Shown: positions 26,342-40,351, counted from the first letter of the stretch. The stretch: DNA of 64,000 bases from Gymnorhina tibicen (GCA_013399875.1 VXAZ01006886.1:4767272-4831271), one strand, 5' to 3'. Program-made: numbers and translations. Notes: generated by a model not told the origin, from the sequence alone.

Positions 26342-26377
26342 ATACTTCATTATATCAAAATACTTCATTAAATCAGG
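26342..26377 (+). repeat. 18-bp tandem duplication
   Basis: ATACTTCATTATATCAAA is followed directly by ATACTTCATTAAATCAGG, an 18-bp unit repeated twice with three differences. It is a minor slippage or duplication product. Confidence 0.85.
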
Positions 26378-26780
26378 GCCTCTGATGTTAAGGTTTTCTG
26401 CACCACGGAGAGGAAAGATGGACAAAATGGTTATTTTTCACATTCAGGCAAATATTTGAACAGAGATCAACAAAAAAGCAGCCATGCAGAGCAAGATCTC
26501 ACATTAAAAAGCATTATCATTAGCCTGAAATCAATCTGACAACCTTTAAATCAGACTTCAGCTGATCTACAGACCATAAAGAAATACTCCTTCCTTCATT
26601 CAATTCATATACAGCAATAAAAGACCAGTAGCCCAGAGATTTTACCCAGCCTGGTAGACAACAGCACAGCTGAGGTCAAGCACTGACACCAGTGTGCCTT
26701 CATTGCATTTGACTGAAGTTCAATAAACTTGTGTAGATACAACTGTCAAAGGCAGGGATGCTGTTAACAATTTTGTGAAG

Positions 26781-26946
26781 GCAGAGCACTCGGGGAGATG
26801 AAAGGCAGCTGCCAGCGTGCGGCCACGGGGCTGCACCACCGCAAACAATGAACGGAGACAGAGCTATCGATTAGTGCTGCCATCCAGCCGCTCTGGCTGA
26901 ACTCGGTGCGGCTCAGCAATTGCACTCAGCAGAATGCAGCAAGAGG
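26781..26946 (+). promoter_or_regulatory. GC-raised patch with clustered factor-like sites
   Basis: This patch is GC-richer than its surroundings and has several CpGs. It holds a GCAAACAATG word (FOX- and SOX-like) at 26841-26850 and ATCGAT (CUT/ONECUT-like) at 26866-26871. TCAGCA, a MAF-type half-site, occurs twice at 26913 and 26926. It ends in a donor-like AAGAG/GTAACC at 26945/26946. All frames are short. It could be an enhancer or a non-coding first exon. Confidence 0.25.
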
Positions 26947-27559
26947 TAACCTCCTCTCCTCCCCCTGCTCCCATCCAGGTTCTAACATGTGAAATTAACT
27001 GAATACTCAGAGGAAGCTTACGAATTTTGGGGGAATCGCAGAAGCAATTTTCAATTTAACCATACGAAATGTGTGCAATTTGATCCAAGCCATTTAAATG
27101 AGTTCACTGTGAGAGTCAGCTGGCATAAAATAATTTGCTTGGGAATGAAATCTGGCCCTGTCCTTCAGCAGTACTGTCCCTGTCAATACTCACGGACACT
27201 TTCTTAGTCATGTACAGAGCTGCTTTAAATAACAGAATATCATTAAAGCCCCAGTACAGTAAAAATGAATTTGCATATGGCAGACCCTCTGCAATATCTC
27301 AATGCCAGACACTAACTAGTTTCCACGCAAAGGCAGGTAAAACTGGAACTCGGAACAAGTTCTTGCTGGTTTAAATGTTCAAAAGCTGTTCTTGAGTACT
27401 GGTCTGGATGCAACCCTTCCCCTTGTAGCAAGGCCAGCCATCAGCAATGTCAGCATTAGCCAGCTCCGTATCTCCTGCATGAAAGTCACAGTGCTGTGAG
27501 CATTAACCACCAGTGTGAGTGGATTTATCCCAGGAAGGAGGAAGAAGGACAGTTCAATA

Positions 27560-27890
27560 GCATAATACAGACATGTCTGGATAATTAATAATAACCAGTT
27601 AGTGGGGGGAAAATAACTGTAAGCTACCGAGAATGTTGTATTTGGGATTCATTTTTACTCCGCTAAAAGTAATGCTGGGGCAATAGATTTTATTTTATAT
27701 CCAGTAGGAAATACCACTATGATTATTTACTGTAATTTCAAACGCGAGCAAACAACTGACACAGTGATATGTACCATCATCTGAGCAAGAATTCATAATG
27801 TTTAATCAGCTGTTTGCTATAAAAGGACATTTGCCTGTTGGATTGCTTTCAATCAGTGCTAACAGAATTAAAAAGAAACATTCTGAAATT
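27560..27890. promoter_or_regulatory. AT-rich enhancer-like stretch
   Basis: About 330 bp containing ATAATTAATAATAACC, an E-box CAGCTG at 27807-27812 and, a few bases on, a TATA-like TATAAAAG at 27818-27825. Several TAAT cores are also present. No open frame of note. The composition resembles conserved non-coding elements, but conservation cannot be judged from one sequence. Confidence 0.22.
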
Positions 27891-30800
27891 GAGAGAACAT
27901 CAGATGTGCCATTAAACTGGTTCTCTCTCATGCCTGAGATTTTGTGAATGCACTCACATCTGATGTGCCTAAGGGTCCATCCCAGTTTTCTTCCCTGTCA
28001 GTGGGAGACTTTGCTTCAAGGATACTTCAGCTTGGAACTGGAGGAGGCTTTGGTTTATTTTTTTTTCCTTTGAAAGTTCAGCACATGGTCACAGTTGGCC
28101 CTGTTGTAGATGGCACCACACACTATTCCATCATTAATTCCCTGCATTTCTTTTATCCTTACTTTTGGAGCTTTGAAATTTAGGAGCAATGCAAAAAAGT
28201 AAAGGGACACTTGCTCTCACCAACATAAAATTTATTTACTTTTCATTAAAAAAAAGCCTAGATTTAAATTAGGCAAAGGTAAAATACCTTAAAATATTTT
28301 CAAGTGTTGACTTTGAATATTTTCAGACTTGCTAAAAACACTGTGGGAAAGTTGACAGATTTCTATATGTCCAAAAAAGTGTGCAAGAGATGAAAGAACA
28401 CTATTCCTAACACGAGAGAGAGGAACCAAACAAAAAAATGTTCAGACGTAAGTAGATCATCCCCCTTTTTTTGTTCTGGTAGCTCGTGCTCTGGCTCTCC
28501 TGACAACTCAAACTTATGCATTGACACACAAGTAGTTTAATGCCATTAAAAAAACTTAGAAAGTCTTCCATTCTCTTCTGTCCCCACAAAAAAATCTCAG
28601 TGATAAGAGTTAAACCAAAGGGAGTGATGGATAGGCACACAAGTCTGATGGTGGGGGGTTTATTCAATCCTAACCTGCTACATTATTCACAAAATGTATC
28701 TTGCTGGCTTTATTATTTTAAAAAAACCCAAACCCACAACCAAATTTAAACGCACCAGAATCCTGGAGCCCAGCGCAGTACAAGGGCTCTGCAGGCCCTG
28801 GCCAAGACCTTGCACTGCAGCTGCTCTCCCACCTGGGTTCAGGTGATGTTCTTTGCCTCCCTCCCTCAGCGCTGTGGAAAAATGAGCATTCACTTCCTTT
28901 GAAAAGTGCTATTCAGAAATGTGCACAGAGCAAAGATAGATCACCAATTAGTGCTTGCTACAACTAAACGACACATGTCCCAAAATCACAATGAAAACTG
29001 GACTTCGTACATGATTCACCCTCTTCTATGGCATATTCCCAAAACTGCATGTTTTACCCATTAAAAAAATCACATAGGTTTCCCAGGGAATTCTTGCACA
29101 ACGATCTCTTAAAGCAGTCTAGCATTACATATTCACGTCCTTTATGTAAAGTCCCTACGTATGTCTCTAGGTATTTAATCCAACTGAAAAGCTGTGTTTC
29201 CTATGCTTGTAAGAGTCTCTGCACTAGATCTTTGTTTCACAAGCCACGTGTTATTAAAATACAAGAATTCTTGAGAAAAGTTCACCTGGGACTATCTTCA
29301 CATATATCAAACTCTATGAGAGGAAACAGCATTTCTTCCATGTATTGCCATGAGAAACTTCTTGTACTGTAGATTTTCCAGTGTGTGTGTTTATGTATTT
29401 CACATATGCAACCCCACATCCTCATTGCACTTACCCTTACATTTATCCAAGTTGTACAAAGAAGGATCCAAGTAATACCAGAGCCCGAAGTATAAAATAA
29501 TTTCCTTATCTACAGTAATATATAGCTTAACTGACTTTACGCAGCCTTTTGGCAGCAGCACATCTACTGAATTTGTATTTCAGTTCACATGCCACTTTCA
29601 AGGCTCCAATATTTCAGCACAATTACAAATTAATGAGATAGGTAGTCTCCGTTTCAGAGATAGCAGCAATCTGTAAAAGGGTATTAAGAAAAGGAGTAAT
29701 TTATTGGCTCATGAGGGTTCCAAGCGTGCAGTCGCATTAGCATGACAGTGGGAGGTCAAGAGACTCATTAGCCAGCAGTTACAAGTTATGCAACTCAGTA
29801 TTTTACAGTGGCAGGATGTACATGCAACACACACTTTAGGAAGCAATTACTGGGTGCTCGCTTTGGCATTACCTTCGCCTCTGTCTCCCAACACACCTGA
29901 GGGCCGTGGCTCCCCACTGCAGGGGTCATTGCTGGGTGCCTACAGTAGGAAAGCCCCCCGGATTTGTTTCTGCTACGTTACCAAAAAATCTTGTCCAGTA
30001 ACACTGGAGCAGCAGAGAGCAGAACGCCTGCTGTGCCCCACTCCTGGGTGAGGAGTCCAACAACCACACCCCTGCCCCAGCACAACACCAGCCTTAACCT
30101 GGCTGCTGCAGCCGGCACAGATGGGTCTTGTTAATACCCGAGCTCACATTTTCAGCTTGAACAACAAAGGAAGCGTGGCCTGGGTTTGAAATTTGGGAGT
30201 GGAGACAAAGGCAAGGGAAGACAGATGATGGATGGAAAGAGGAAAAAATATGTGTGGGGCCTGAGGTAAGGTACATCAGCAAGGCAGCGCTACCAAATGC
30301 TTGTTCTCAAACCGAGAAGAAAGTGTGTGGAAAGCCTTCTCCTTGGATAAAACACTAAATGTGTGACAAGTTGTAAAACTGAATAAATTACCAAAAATGA
30401 AGGTGTTACATCCTGATAAAATAAAGTGCATGTCTCTATTGACTGCAGTGGTACTGTGATGTTTTATACCCGCTGAGATGGCTTTAGCTCGTTTTGAAGA
30501 TCCTTACTTTAAGGGAATAAAATCTGCAAACAGTCTTAAGCTTCTGACTGCAATTCATTCACACGGGGGAAAAAAGACTAAAATAACCTTGCAGAAGACA
30601 GTTGTTGTATGAAAGCCCAATGCCAACAAGGCAACCGGGTATCGTGTTTAAATTAGGATAAGGTTGGGCTGGCATTTCTTGTCTCCCACCCCTCCCTCTC
30701 TGGTCAGACACCCCACATCCTTTGTCTACGGAACAAGGCATTAAAGCAAAGACATACTCTTGTTTTTGTCTAAATCAAATATGTAGAATGCAGTAATTGA

Positions 30801-33800
30801 CTCTGAATGTGCTGCATGACTGATATCAGCAAACACCTTAATTATTAATTGAATTTCTTTAAACTAACAGTATCAAAGCCTATTATATCAATTCTTATCA
30901 CAACTGCAGCACTCCAAAACTTCAGTGTTATTCCTAATTAAATACATGGGTACCTATATGAGAGGGAAAGAACAGGAGCTTGACTATTGTCATAGATTTC
31001 AGATGTTCCTTAAATTTTACAAGAAGCCATCTCTCTTTAAGCATTGGGTTATTTCTCATTAAGAGCAGATTTGGTTTTTTTAATTAGAAACATCAGATAT
31101 TGCCTTCCCTTAGAAGTATTTTGGCCTAATTTTGATCTCACCTAAAAATGGCAGTGCCAGACTAGCATAAAAATCAGAGTGAGAGCAGAATTGTGATCAA
31201 ATCTGGAGTCAAATAAGCAGATCTTCAAAGGTTTCATACAGCTGCTACCTGCATTATTCAGGCTTTTTATCAATTTCAGCTTCTGATGCTCCTTCCCCTT
31301 GGTCATGCTTTTTGCACATAACACATCATTATCCTGTGGAGTTAATTGCCCCAGCATGTTTGGAGGCCAGGAGCAAATACGGGTCAACAGAGAGATTACT
31401 AAATAGATTAACATAAAACAGATTCTTCGGGGAAATCTGTCAAGAGTTCAATCCCATCTCTAAGTCAAGGTCCTTTAACTGAAGGTCATTGGAGAGACCT
31501 ACATTTCCTTGTAGTCTGGCTCCTTACACAGACAAATCCCAGCTCCTTTCTCCTGTACAAAGCCACTGCTTGAGCAAGGACTGTACTGCACAGCCCTGTG
31601 GTGTGACCCCACACAGCTGTAGCATGTTCTTCAGCTTTATGAGGGATCCTACTGGTGCTTTCTTTCATCACTGTATAGGGCTGAAGGGACAGATGTTCAA
31701 CAACTTCAGTGTATAGGGATGATATGTAAATGGTAGAGTAGGAAAACTAACCAGAGGAAGTTATATTTAAAAAAAAAAAGGTAGAGACCTACACAGTAAC
31801 AGTAAAAACAAGTTCAGCTCTTTACTGAAATCCTAGTGGAAAACAGCTAAATAAAATGGAATATAGGTCAATCTAAAATAGCCATTCACATGTTGGTGGA
31901 AGGCAACATCCAGGCCCAGGGCAAAACCCCCAAGTGTACACAGTTTGAATGCAGACATTCCATGATATGAGGTGTTTCACCAGAGTGGAAATTTAAAAAA
32001 TCTTACACTGCTGTTTCCAGCCCCTTTTATCTTGAGAGGAGAGCGAGTCTGTTGTCCATTTGGCTGAAAGGCAAAGACAGCTGAGATTTTGTTCTGCTCC
32101 ACGTCTCAGTTCCATGGCGCAAAGGACACTGCTCTGGGGATAGGAGGTTTTGACAAGCAACAGAAATGCCATCTACCTGGCTTCTACTCCATAGTGCTCA
32201 CTGGGTCTGGAGCAGCTGCTTCATCTCCTCCTGAAAGTTTCTTTCACTCTGGCAGCACTGCACAACTTAGGGTGTTTGAAAAGCCAAAAAGAAAGAATAT
32301 TTCTTATCAAGGCCGATGCTGCCCAAAAGGTTGGGAGCCTCAACCAGAACAGCTGGCTCAGCATCCTGAGTTAGAAAACAACCTCTGCATAAAGAATTTT
32401 TAATGAACTGATTAGACTCTAAAAGCATTCATGGCACATTCTTCTCATTCCATTATAAAAGAGAAATATTCATCTATTCACATTTATAAACATAGCCTAC
32501 AAATGTAACAAACTTTAGGAAATTCAGCCTATAAAGATAAGGAGCATTTCATGCTCCTTTTGCAATGTGTAGCCCTTCACCATCACCCCCACTTGCTTCT
32601 TTCAGGCCAGCACTGGAGTTCAGTGTTAGAATAGCCATTTTTACTGGTGTTCTTTACAGTGAGTCCAGTGAATCCCCAAATTAGCAATTACTTTAAGTCA
32701 GTAGAACTGTGTCTAATTACTCCAAAGTAATTGTATGTATTAACCTACATATTAGGATATTCATAAAACAAAAAGGAAACACAGACTCACCATCATTTCA
32801 CAAATACCCAGGTGACCACTTGTGAATGTCAACAGGAAACACTTCCACTTTTGCAGTTACACATTTCCTTAACTTCATTCTTCATTATCAGTACACGTTA
32901 TGTTTTCTAATGACTGAAGTGTTAACAATTAAAAATTTCCTCTTTTAAAAAACCAGCCTGGGTGACCTGTGTATGCCTAGAGCTTTGTATCTAGCCAGCC
33001 CAATAGCTGCTTCAGGGTGAGATCCTGCCCCCAGCCTGAAAACAGCCAACACTAGAAATGAGCTTCCCCTGGCCTTTGAACAAAGCCATGATGCAAACTT
33101 GGGGGAAAAAACCATCTAAGTGATGTAGACACTGCCATGTGGTGGATTCCTTATGGTTGTTTCCATTTGCTTACAGCACTGCATCATAAAAAACACATTT
33201 CTGCTTTCAGTCTTCCTATGCAATTGAACTAGAAAGGGCTCCTTGCTGTCATTCTTACAGGTACAGACCTCAACATACACCAGGATTTACTGAAGTTTCA
33301 GAAGTGAGCCATCAGACCTACACACAGTTACTCTGGATCCCTCCAGTCTTTTGTTTAAAACAGTAAGTGGCAAAATAGACCAACCAAAATGGTCTTAATG
33401 TGTACACGTATGACATATGTATATATACAGTCACACAAACGCATGCCATCATAACCCAAACACATCTACCATGCCAGATATGCCAACACACAGACAGAAT
33501 AAGCACATTTTAAGGTTGTGTCTTAATAATCACCCAAATTAAGACAGGATGTAATAATGCAGATCAAGTTCAACTACAACCCCTTCAGTTATAAGCTAGT
33601 GATGGGTGGACTTCAAGTGCTCAGACATATAAAAATACAGTTCCTGGCCAACGCAGGAGTCTCTTCCCCAGCCCTCATGTCCTCTCTTTTTTCTCCTCCT
33701 CCCATACTTACATGCATTCCACTCTGACTTTTGTCATCACATTATCTAAACTTTCTTTCATCTTTGTACCATGTTCCCCTTCTGCCACATCTTAAGAGAG

Positions 33801-36800
33801 GAAAAGCTCTCAAGTATCTGGAAGGGACGGATATAAAACCCCCTTTCTTAAGGGGCTATGCCATTATCCCAAATTACACTACAAGGCTGTGCCTTTTACA
33901 ATGTTCCAAGAACCACCTGGAGCCCAGCGTAGGAATTGAATATCCTTCTCCTGGAGAGAATAGTCCTCCTGGAAGACTACTAGTTCCCACTGCACTTATC
34001 CCAAAATCAGAATAGACACACTGATGCTGGCCTGGGCTTGACACCAAAATAAAACCGAAGGTGACCTGCAGAGGAGCTCAGGCTTTGCATCCACTCACTT
34101 GGCTCACTCGGTTCTTTTGAAAGCCAATGCAGTGAATGGGCATGAAATCAGAGTGCTTCTGGCAAGCCCTGGTCACACAGGGTGCTAAGCACTGACCCTA
34201 AAGGCTGGCCAAATACCTCTGAGGTACAAATCACTTTCTCACTCAGTTGCTGTCATCTGGAAGGTTAAAAAAAGGGCAGAGATCAGAGATCTGAAGGATT
34301 CCCCTGTGCTAAAACCCCTTTCTTCCTCATATTTATTCATCACTGCACCTGAAATAAGTAAGTCAAATCTCAAATTGAGGCTGCACATACATGAACATTT
34401 CAGCAGACCAAAAAGAGCCTTCCACATGTCTTAATATTCTGTGCTATTTAGAGATGCCAGGTAAATCAGAATTCCTTGTCCTACAAACCATCCAAACACA
34501 CAGAGATGCTGCCCCAGTCCTAGAAGGCAGCTGTGTCCTGGCTGCTTTCACGCTTGACACAAAGCCTGCACACGCTGCAGCTACCTCCACTTATAGACCT
34601 TGTATAGGCTTGGGGTTTATCGCATTTTTATGGAAATTCAGTTCAGTGCTCAATTTACCCTTATTTAAATGCTAATTTCAGTGAAGTGGTTTAACAAAGC
34701 AATTATGAAAAAAAGGCTCTAATCTTCCACCGACCGAGTAGGGAGAAACTCAGAATGTGGTAGACAGATTAACCATGTAAATGCAACATAAGCGATCTGT
34801 TTCCTACTTAATGCACTCGGTGATAAGCGATTTGGTTACAAAGGTGACAGTTCAGCCTCCTTTTCTAAATATATAACACCAAAGAATCAACAAAACACTA
34901 ACACCTCATGCAGGGTGTTGCATATAATAATTATCCTTAGCAATCTCTCTTGTTTTCTGTACTTAACACTCACTCTTGTTTTCCTTCTTAATGTGTGTTT
35001 ATCCATTTTATTTAGAACTTCTGACTGTGAGATATAATCAGACACTTTAGAAGGCGTTTTACTGTAATTGTAGTTAGTCGAGTTAAGTGCCACAATTTAA
35101 AATGGTTTAATGCTAATTCCACCTCCCCCCTCCACCAGAGCTGCCACTGAATCTGACAATGCCAAGCAGTTCAAGAGGTCTCCATCTACTAGAATCAAAA
35201 TTCACCAGTTCCACCAGCTCTCCAAAGCCTCTTTGGGTAGGAACTAAACATGAATATCCTACCTGCAAGAACACATTTCTCAGAGCAAGGGTAAGCAACA
35301 GAGAGAAGTGTAACATGGGAGTTTTAGGCCCGATACCCATTTCTTGGATACTACAGTGCCATCAAAATTTGCAGCATCTGTCTGCTCTCGAGAACAGGTA
35401 ACATGTGACTGACAGAAATCTCTGAGATACTGTCAAATGCTCCATCTTTTGCCTCTGAATCTGTGGAATTTTATTTAAGTTGAATACACAAAGGAGTCAA
35501 TGTCACTGTTGATTTATGAGTTTCAAATATCAAATTTTATTTTCTGAAGTTTAATCATTGCAGTTCTTTTCTTTCAGAGGCTTGTTACCTCTCTTTGAGA
35601 GCTTCTTTCTGACTTTCTGTCATCGTTTCAATTCTCCCTGATGCTTTCCTGGTTTCTCCCATCCCTTCCTGAGTGTGTTGCCTCAAGGTTGTACAATCTG
35701 TAGGGACAGGGCTGTGAGGGAGGAGAAAAACCAAAGCTTGTGAGCTGTTTTCTTGGGTTTGATGCACAATTGTCCCAGGGAAACAGCTCAGGTCCTGTAG
35801 TTCTGTAACAAACTGTCAGTTCACTGACAAACCCTGGATGAGTACGTACCCTCTAATGAAATGAGGTTTAATGCTTTGGAAGGTAAATGAAAATAAAAGA
35901 TTGCTGAGGTGAGTCCTGGTGGCAGGGACCTGTATAAGGAGAGAGGTCTCAGATGAGAAAAACCAAATTCCCAGCACTACAATATTCAGTGCTATTTGAA
36001 TCAATGGTTACCCACAAAGAGATTTCACACAATACATGGAATAAATTAAAGTTAGAAATCCATATCCATTAGATTTAAACTAAGTACTTTGGGAGAGTAA
36101 AGCAGCCTCCCTTGACAGAATTTGTTTCATTAAGGTTTTCCTAAACTTTACACAGCACAGTAGGCACAGTAATTTTATTTCCAAATGAGTTAAAACAGCT
36201 TCTGATCTGGTAGAGGCACTCAATTACAATCAGAAGGGCAAGAAACTAAAATATATGTAAGTGCGCTGGGCAATTCATGTCCTTTCACCATAATTATTCT
36301 ACCTCAGGGTCAGCTCAAGTTGCTCCCACAAAAGCTAACTTCCTCTGAAGGGCTATTTGTCATGGATGCTTGATTCTTAATCACCTCATCTGATCAACTG
36401 CTGCTCTGCTTATCCCTGTGATCATTGGGAAGGTTTCAGACCCCTTCTACTGAAGTTAGTTATTAGTCAGTTCCATTCCAGCTGTGAGGCTGAAAATTTC
36501 CTAAAAAGCAAACATATTTAACAATGTTTCATCTCATGCAGGAGAGTTCTTTTAAGTACTTGCAAAAAACTCCACCAAATAATACTAAAGAGCAAACACC
36601 AGTTTGATGTGACACTGCTCAATTCTTTGGCACTCAGAGATTTTGGGCCTGAGCTCTGCAAGTGCCAGCTGAGGACAACAATGCTGTTGTACGTCCTTAC
36701 ACTGCAGGTCATGCATTCCCAGTAAGGCTCTGGATCCCTTCTGCACCTGGCCAAGGGAAATGCCACAAGATTAACTCCCATCCAGTCGCACCTCTGGAGT

Positions 36801-39428
36801 AACCACAGACACTGCACACAGGGCAGACTCATAAAAAAGCCTTTGGAAAAGATTCCTGAAAGTGATTTTGGACACACACTGTGAAGAAGTTTCTAGTGGG
36901 AATTGGCTTGTTGGGGACTGGACACTGAACACTCTTAGGGCAGTGCCTGCATTATTAAAAGCAGGTATTTTAAAAGGTCATATTTCTAACACATTTTGAA
37001 ACAGCAGGGGAGACAGCAACCTGAACCCTGTGGTCCTCTGTGGCCGGCCTGACAAGACAACCTGAAGCACAAGGTTAGTGTGCAACCCATCCTTAGAATT
37101 CCCCTGGATGGTCTGGAGTGTCACTACTGAAACACTGCACTGAAGTAGCATACCTCAGTAATAACATACAGCTCCGTTCCAGCTTTCCAGGTAGGTCATA
37201 ATTTTTAATTACAGTATTTGTATTTAAGCTCTGCACACAACAAATCAATTTCAGCTTTGCAGTATGTGCCAGACTACCTCTCAGTAGCTTTGGAAAAAAA
37301 AAAGGAAGAAAACATCAGCCAGCTGCCTGCATGTTCCCAGAAACAAGAAAACATGTATCAAGCCTTGGCACAAACAATTCTTATTTTTGTTTTATCTATT
37401 TATTTTCCTAAAAGCATCACTGAAACAATTCACAAGATTCATAATCTGCAAGAAAAGCGATTTAAGCACACATCTGCAGAAAAATATTAATTTATAAAAA
37501 ACACTAATCTACCTAAAACCTCCTTAGGAAAACACTTCTGCAAATTCATGTCATAAGACTGTGCCCCAAAAGAACTGAAAAATGTATTATTCAGTTTTTT
37601 GTGCTTTGTAGGTGCAGAACTGCACGTGTAAAAGAAGAACACGGGCACAAAGCCAGCAGGAAACATTACTATAGGAACTGCCCCTCAGAGGCAAATCTCA
37701 AATAGAAAAGCCTCCACAGGCTAGCAGCAAAAATACAGCCCCAAGCCCTCAGGTACAGCCTGTGCTTTCCCACTGCCCTGCCCTTACGAGCAAGCGGCAC
37801 AGCAGAGGAGCCAAACACCATGATTGTTCAGCAAAGTCCAAGACTTTAGAGCATTGTCACTAATTCTGTTTGCTTTAGGGGCAAAGCTCCATTTGCTTTA
37901 GTTCCTTTGCCCTGAGCCCCAGGGACAGAGTGCCCAAGGATCAACCACATCACCACATTCCTGCGGTGCTCCTGCGCAACCACAGCAAGCCCAGCGATTC
38001 CAAACAACCTTCCTTCCTTTCAGGCTCTCTGGCACGGAAAGAACAACACCTGACCTACAGGCTGACACATCAGAAACTTTTAAATCCCAGTGTTCCACCT
38101 GGATGTCTGCAGTTTGTTTCTGTTATTCAGACACCCTGCTGAGCTGAAGGGGATTTGCTCGCATCAGCTGAGCCCCCGCATGCCCTGTGAACAGCAAACA
38201 GATGCAGCTCCCTCAGCTCAAGTGCTGGATTGCTCTTGAACTTGCTTCCGTCCACATCCCTCCCTCATGAGCACTCCAGCCCCGTTCACGCAGGCACAGA
38301 GCTTTTTGTGGACTGCACTTGTCTTGGAGAAAACCCAAAAGCCTCCTTTGTTCTTCCACTCTGTTCCGGTGAAAATACACCTTACCTTCAGCTTGACCAG
38401 AGATGTTCCACCGCTGGAGCCCTCTAGTCCCCCTTGCTACAAGGACCATTCAGTGACTCCTCCTGGGTAGCCAGGGCTCCAGAAGAACACACAACAAAAG
38501 AACACATGGATGGTCAAAGGCATCCCATGTTCCCTCCTCCACTGGCTGTCATGAACATCCTCTTCCTTTGGATGCTTTTGGATGTGATAAAAATACTATT
38601 AGATAATCCTGACCTTAAAGACAACTGTACTTTCAAAACTTATTTGAGATGGAGACTACTGCATGGCAGTGATTTATCTTAGCTCCTCTGCAGAATATTT
38701 TCACATGCCTTTTCATTTCAGATGTTACAAAGGCCTTAATCTGTCTCAGTGGTGGGGAGGAGAATAAATCTGCATGTGTTAAGGGCACGGGGAGCAGGAA
38801 TAGACACTTCCCAGGGCTGTATTCACTGTTCTCACTCCAGAGTCACTCATGTGACTCACTTTCTGTGGCAGAACTCCAGGGTTCTTGACATTGTTCGGGA
38901 GACAAACAATCACAGGGAACTATTTTAGCTGAATGGGTCTTGCAGGTATGCATGCTCTGGAATAATGAACACAATGTTATGGTGCAAAGGAGGGACAGGA
39001 CAAGAACAGGTTCTTCAGGTGTACTTGCAGACCTGTTGGGAACAGATCTAAAATTTTATGTTTTCATGAGTAAGATGAAGGGACAGTACTTGCACGCCTC
39101 TGTTCTCTTGCCCATTTCTTTTTTCCTTCTACACTTCGCAACGTAACATTAGCAGGAGTGCCAGAGGTGCCTGTCAGTGAAATATCAATACAAATACATG
39201 CAAAGAGTTCATGGAAATATTCATGCCAACTTAAGCTACTGCCATGGTGAACAACTGCCATAGAAATAAACCATTTCAGGCCAAAGACTTGAGGCAGCAG
39301 TTACTGGCCATAGCAGTTTTTGTCCTGGGGAAGTACAGAGCTTCCCTTCAGCCTAGTGTCACAGGCAAACACATGGGCCATGAAAAGGTAAAGAGGGCAC
39401 AGAGGTGCCAGGGAAGAGCACAGACACC

Positions 39429-39460
39429 ATCCAGCACAAAATGCTAATTTTGTGCTGGAT
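39429..39460. repeat. Perfect 14-bp inverted repeat, 4-nt loop
   Basis: ATCCAGCACAAAAT at 39429-39442 is followed by GCTA and then by its exact reverse complement ATTTTGTGCTGGAT at 39447-39460. Pairing stops cleanly at both outer ends. A perfect 14-bp stem with a tetraloop is unlikely by chance in a window this size. It could form a cruciform or RNA hairpin, or be a relic of a small inverted-repeat element. No gene lies around it. Confidence 0.95.
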
Positions 39461-40324
39461 TTATCATAATTTCTTCCTCTTTTCAGTTTAATGGGTTGTA
39501 ATTTATCTTACATGTTTCAGCTGGAACCTGCAGATAGTTCTCAAGAAGTTTTAGCTCTGAAATCATTTTAAAGCACCAAGATGGTACAAACATAAAAAAA
39601 ACTTTAAATAATCTGTTAATACTGAGTTAAACTTTCTTTATAGTAAGAGGAAGTTAAATTACATAAATGAAACTACAGCAATTAGGCTATTTAAACCATG
39701 AACAGAAAGATGGAAGCTGACAGGATATCAAGTAGCATCCAGGCTTCAATATGAAAGACTCCTGTCCTCCACCCATCACAAAGGCTACTCAGGCTATTTC
39801 AAACCATTTTAATCTGGTCTTGTATAAAATTACCCTCTAACAGAAGAAACAGAAAAGCACTACTTTGGGCTGCCTTCTCCAGTTGCAGGCTGTCATCTGT
39901 ATTTTCCTTACCAAGGACGCTCATGTCCTCTTCAGATCTTTGTCTCTAGAGATCCCTCTAACTGCCAAAGCTCTGCTTTACTAAATTTCCATTCTAGAAA
40001 AAACAAGTTTTCTCTTAAAATGCTCCTAGACAACATGTTCAGTAATCTAAACCAGGATTGCACATACCTTTTCGTCATTATAGGAATGACAGTTCAGTGT
40101 TCCCTACCTGTGCCTTCGAGCATTTCCTGGAATCAAGCATAAAGTCAATCTGCCCACATTTGGATATTCTACCAAGAGTCTTTGAGGTTAAAGAATGTTT
40201 TTCTCACTGCTTCCTGAATAGGATTCTCATACTTCCCTTTGCTATAATTACCCATTCACTGTACAGTAGTAGTGCTGCCCATATTTCCCTTTCTCTGTCC
40301 AAAACATGCACTGCAGCCACAGTC

Positions 40325-40351
40325 CTAATTAGTTAATTAATTTCTAATTAG
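40325..40351. promoter_or_regulatory. Three clustered TAATTA palindromes
   Basis: CTAATTAG (40325-40332), TTAATTAA (40333-40340) and CTAATTAG (40344-40351) lie within 27 bp. Each is a palindrome containing the core recognised by Q50 homeodomain proteins. Two identical flanked cores around a third suggest a real binding cluster, though AT-rich DNA can produce this. Confidence 0.35.

Larger units (their letters stand above)
25402..39428. other. Long unique non-coding stretch, no gene seen
   Basis: About 14 kb without a recognisable gene. Open frames are short (at most about 125 codons) and lack domains. Regulatory-looking patches are listed separately (26781-26946 and 27560-27890). Others with AT-rich, enhancer-like composition lie at about 29590-29760 and 30770-31100. 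Small repeats are an 18-bp tandem at 26342-26377, an A/C-rich run at 28712-28745 and a 9-bp ATAAGCGAT repeat at 34788 and 34823. No further CR1 octamer ends were found. Confidence 0.5.
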
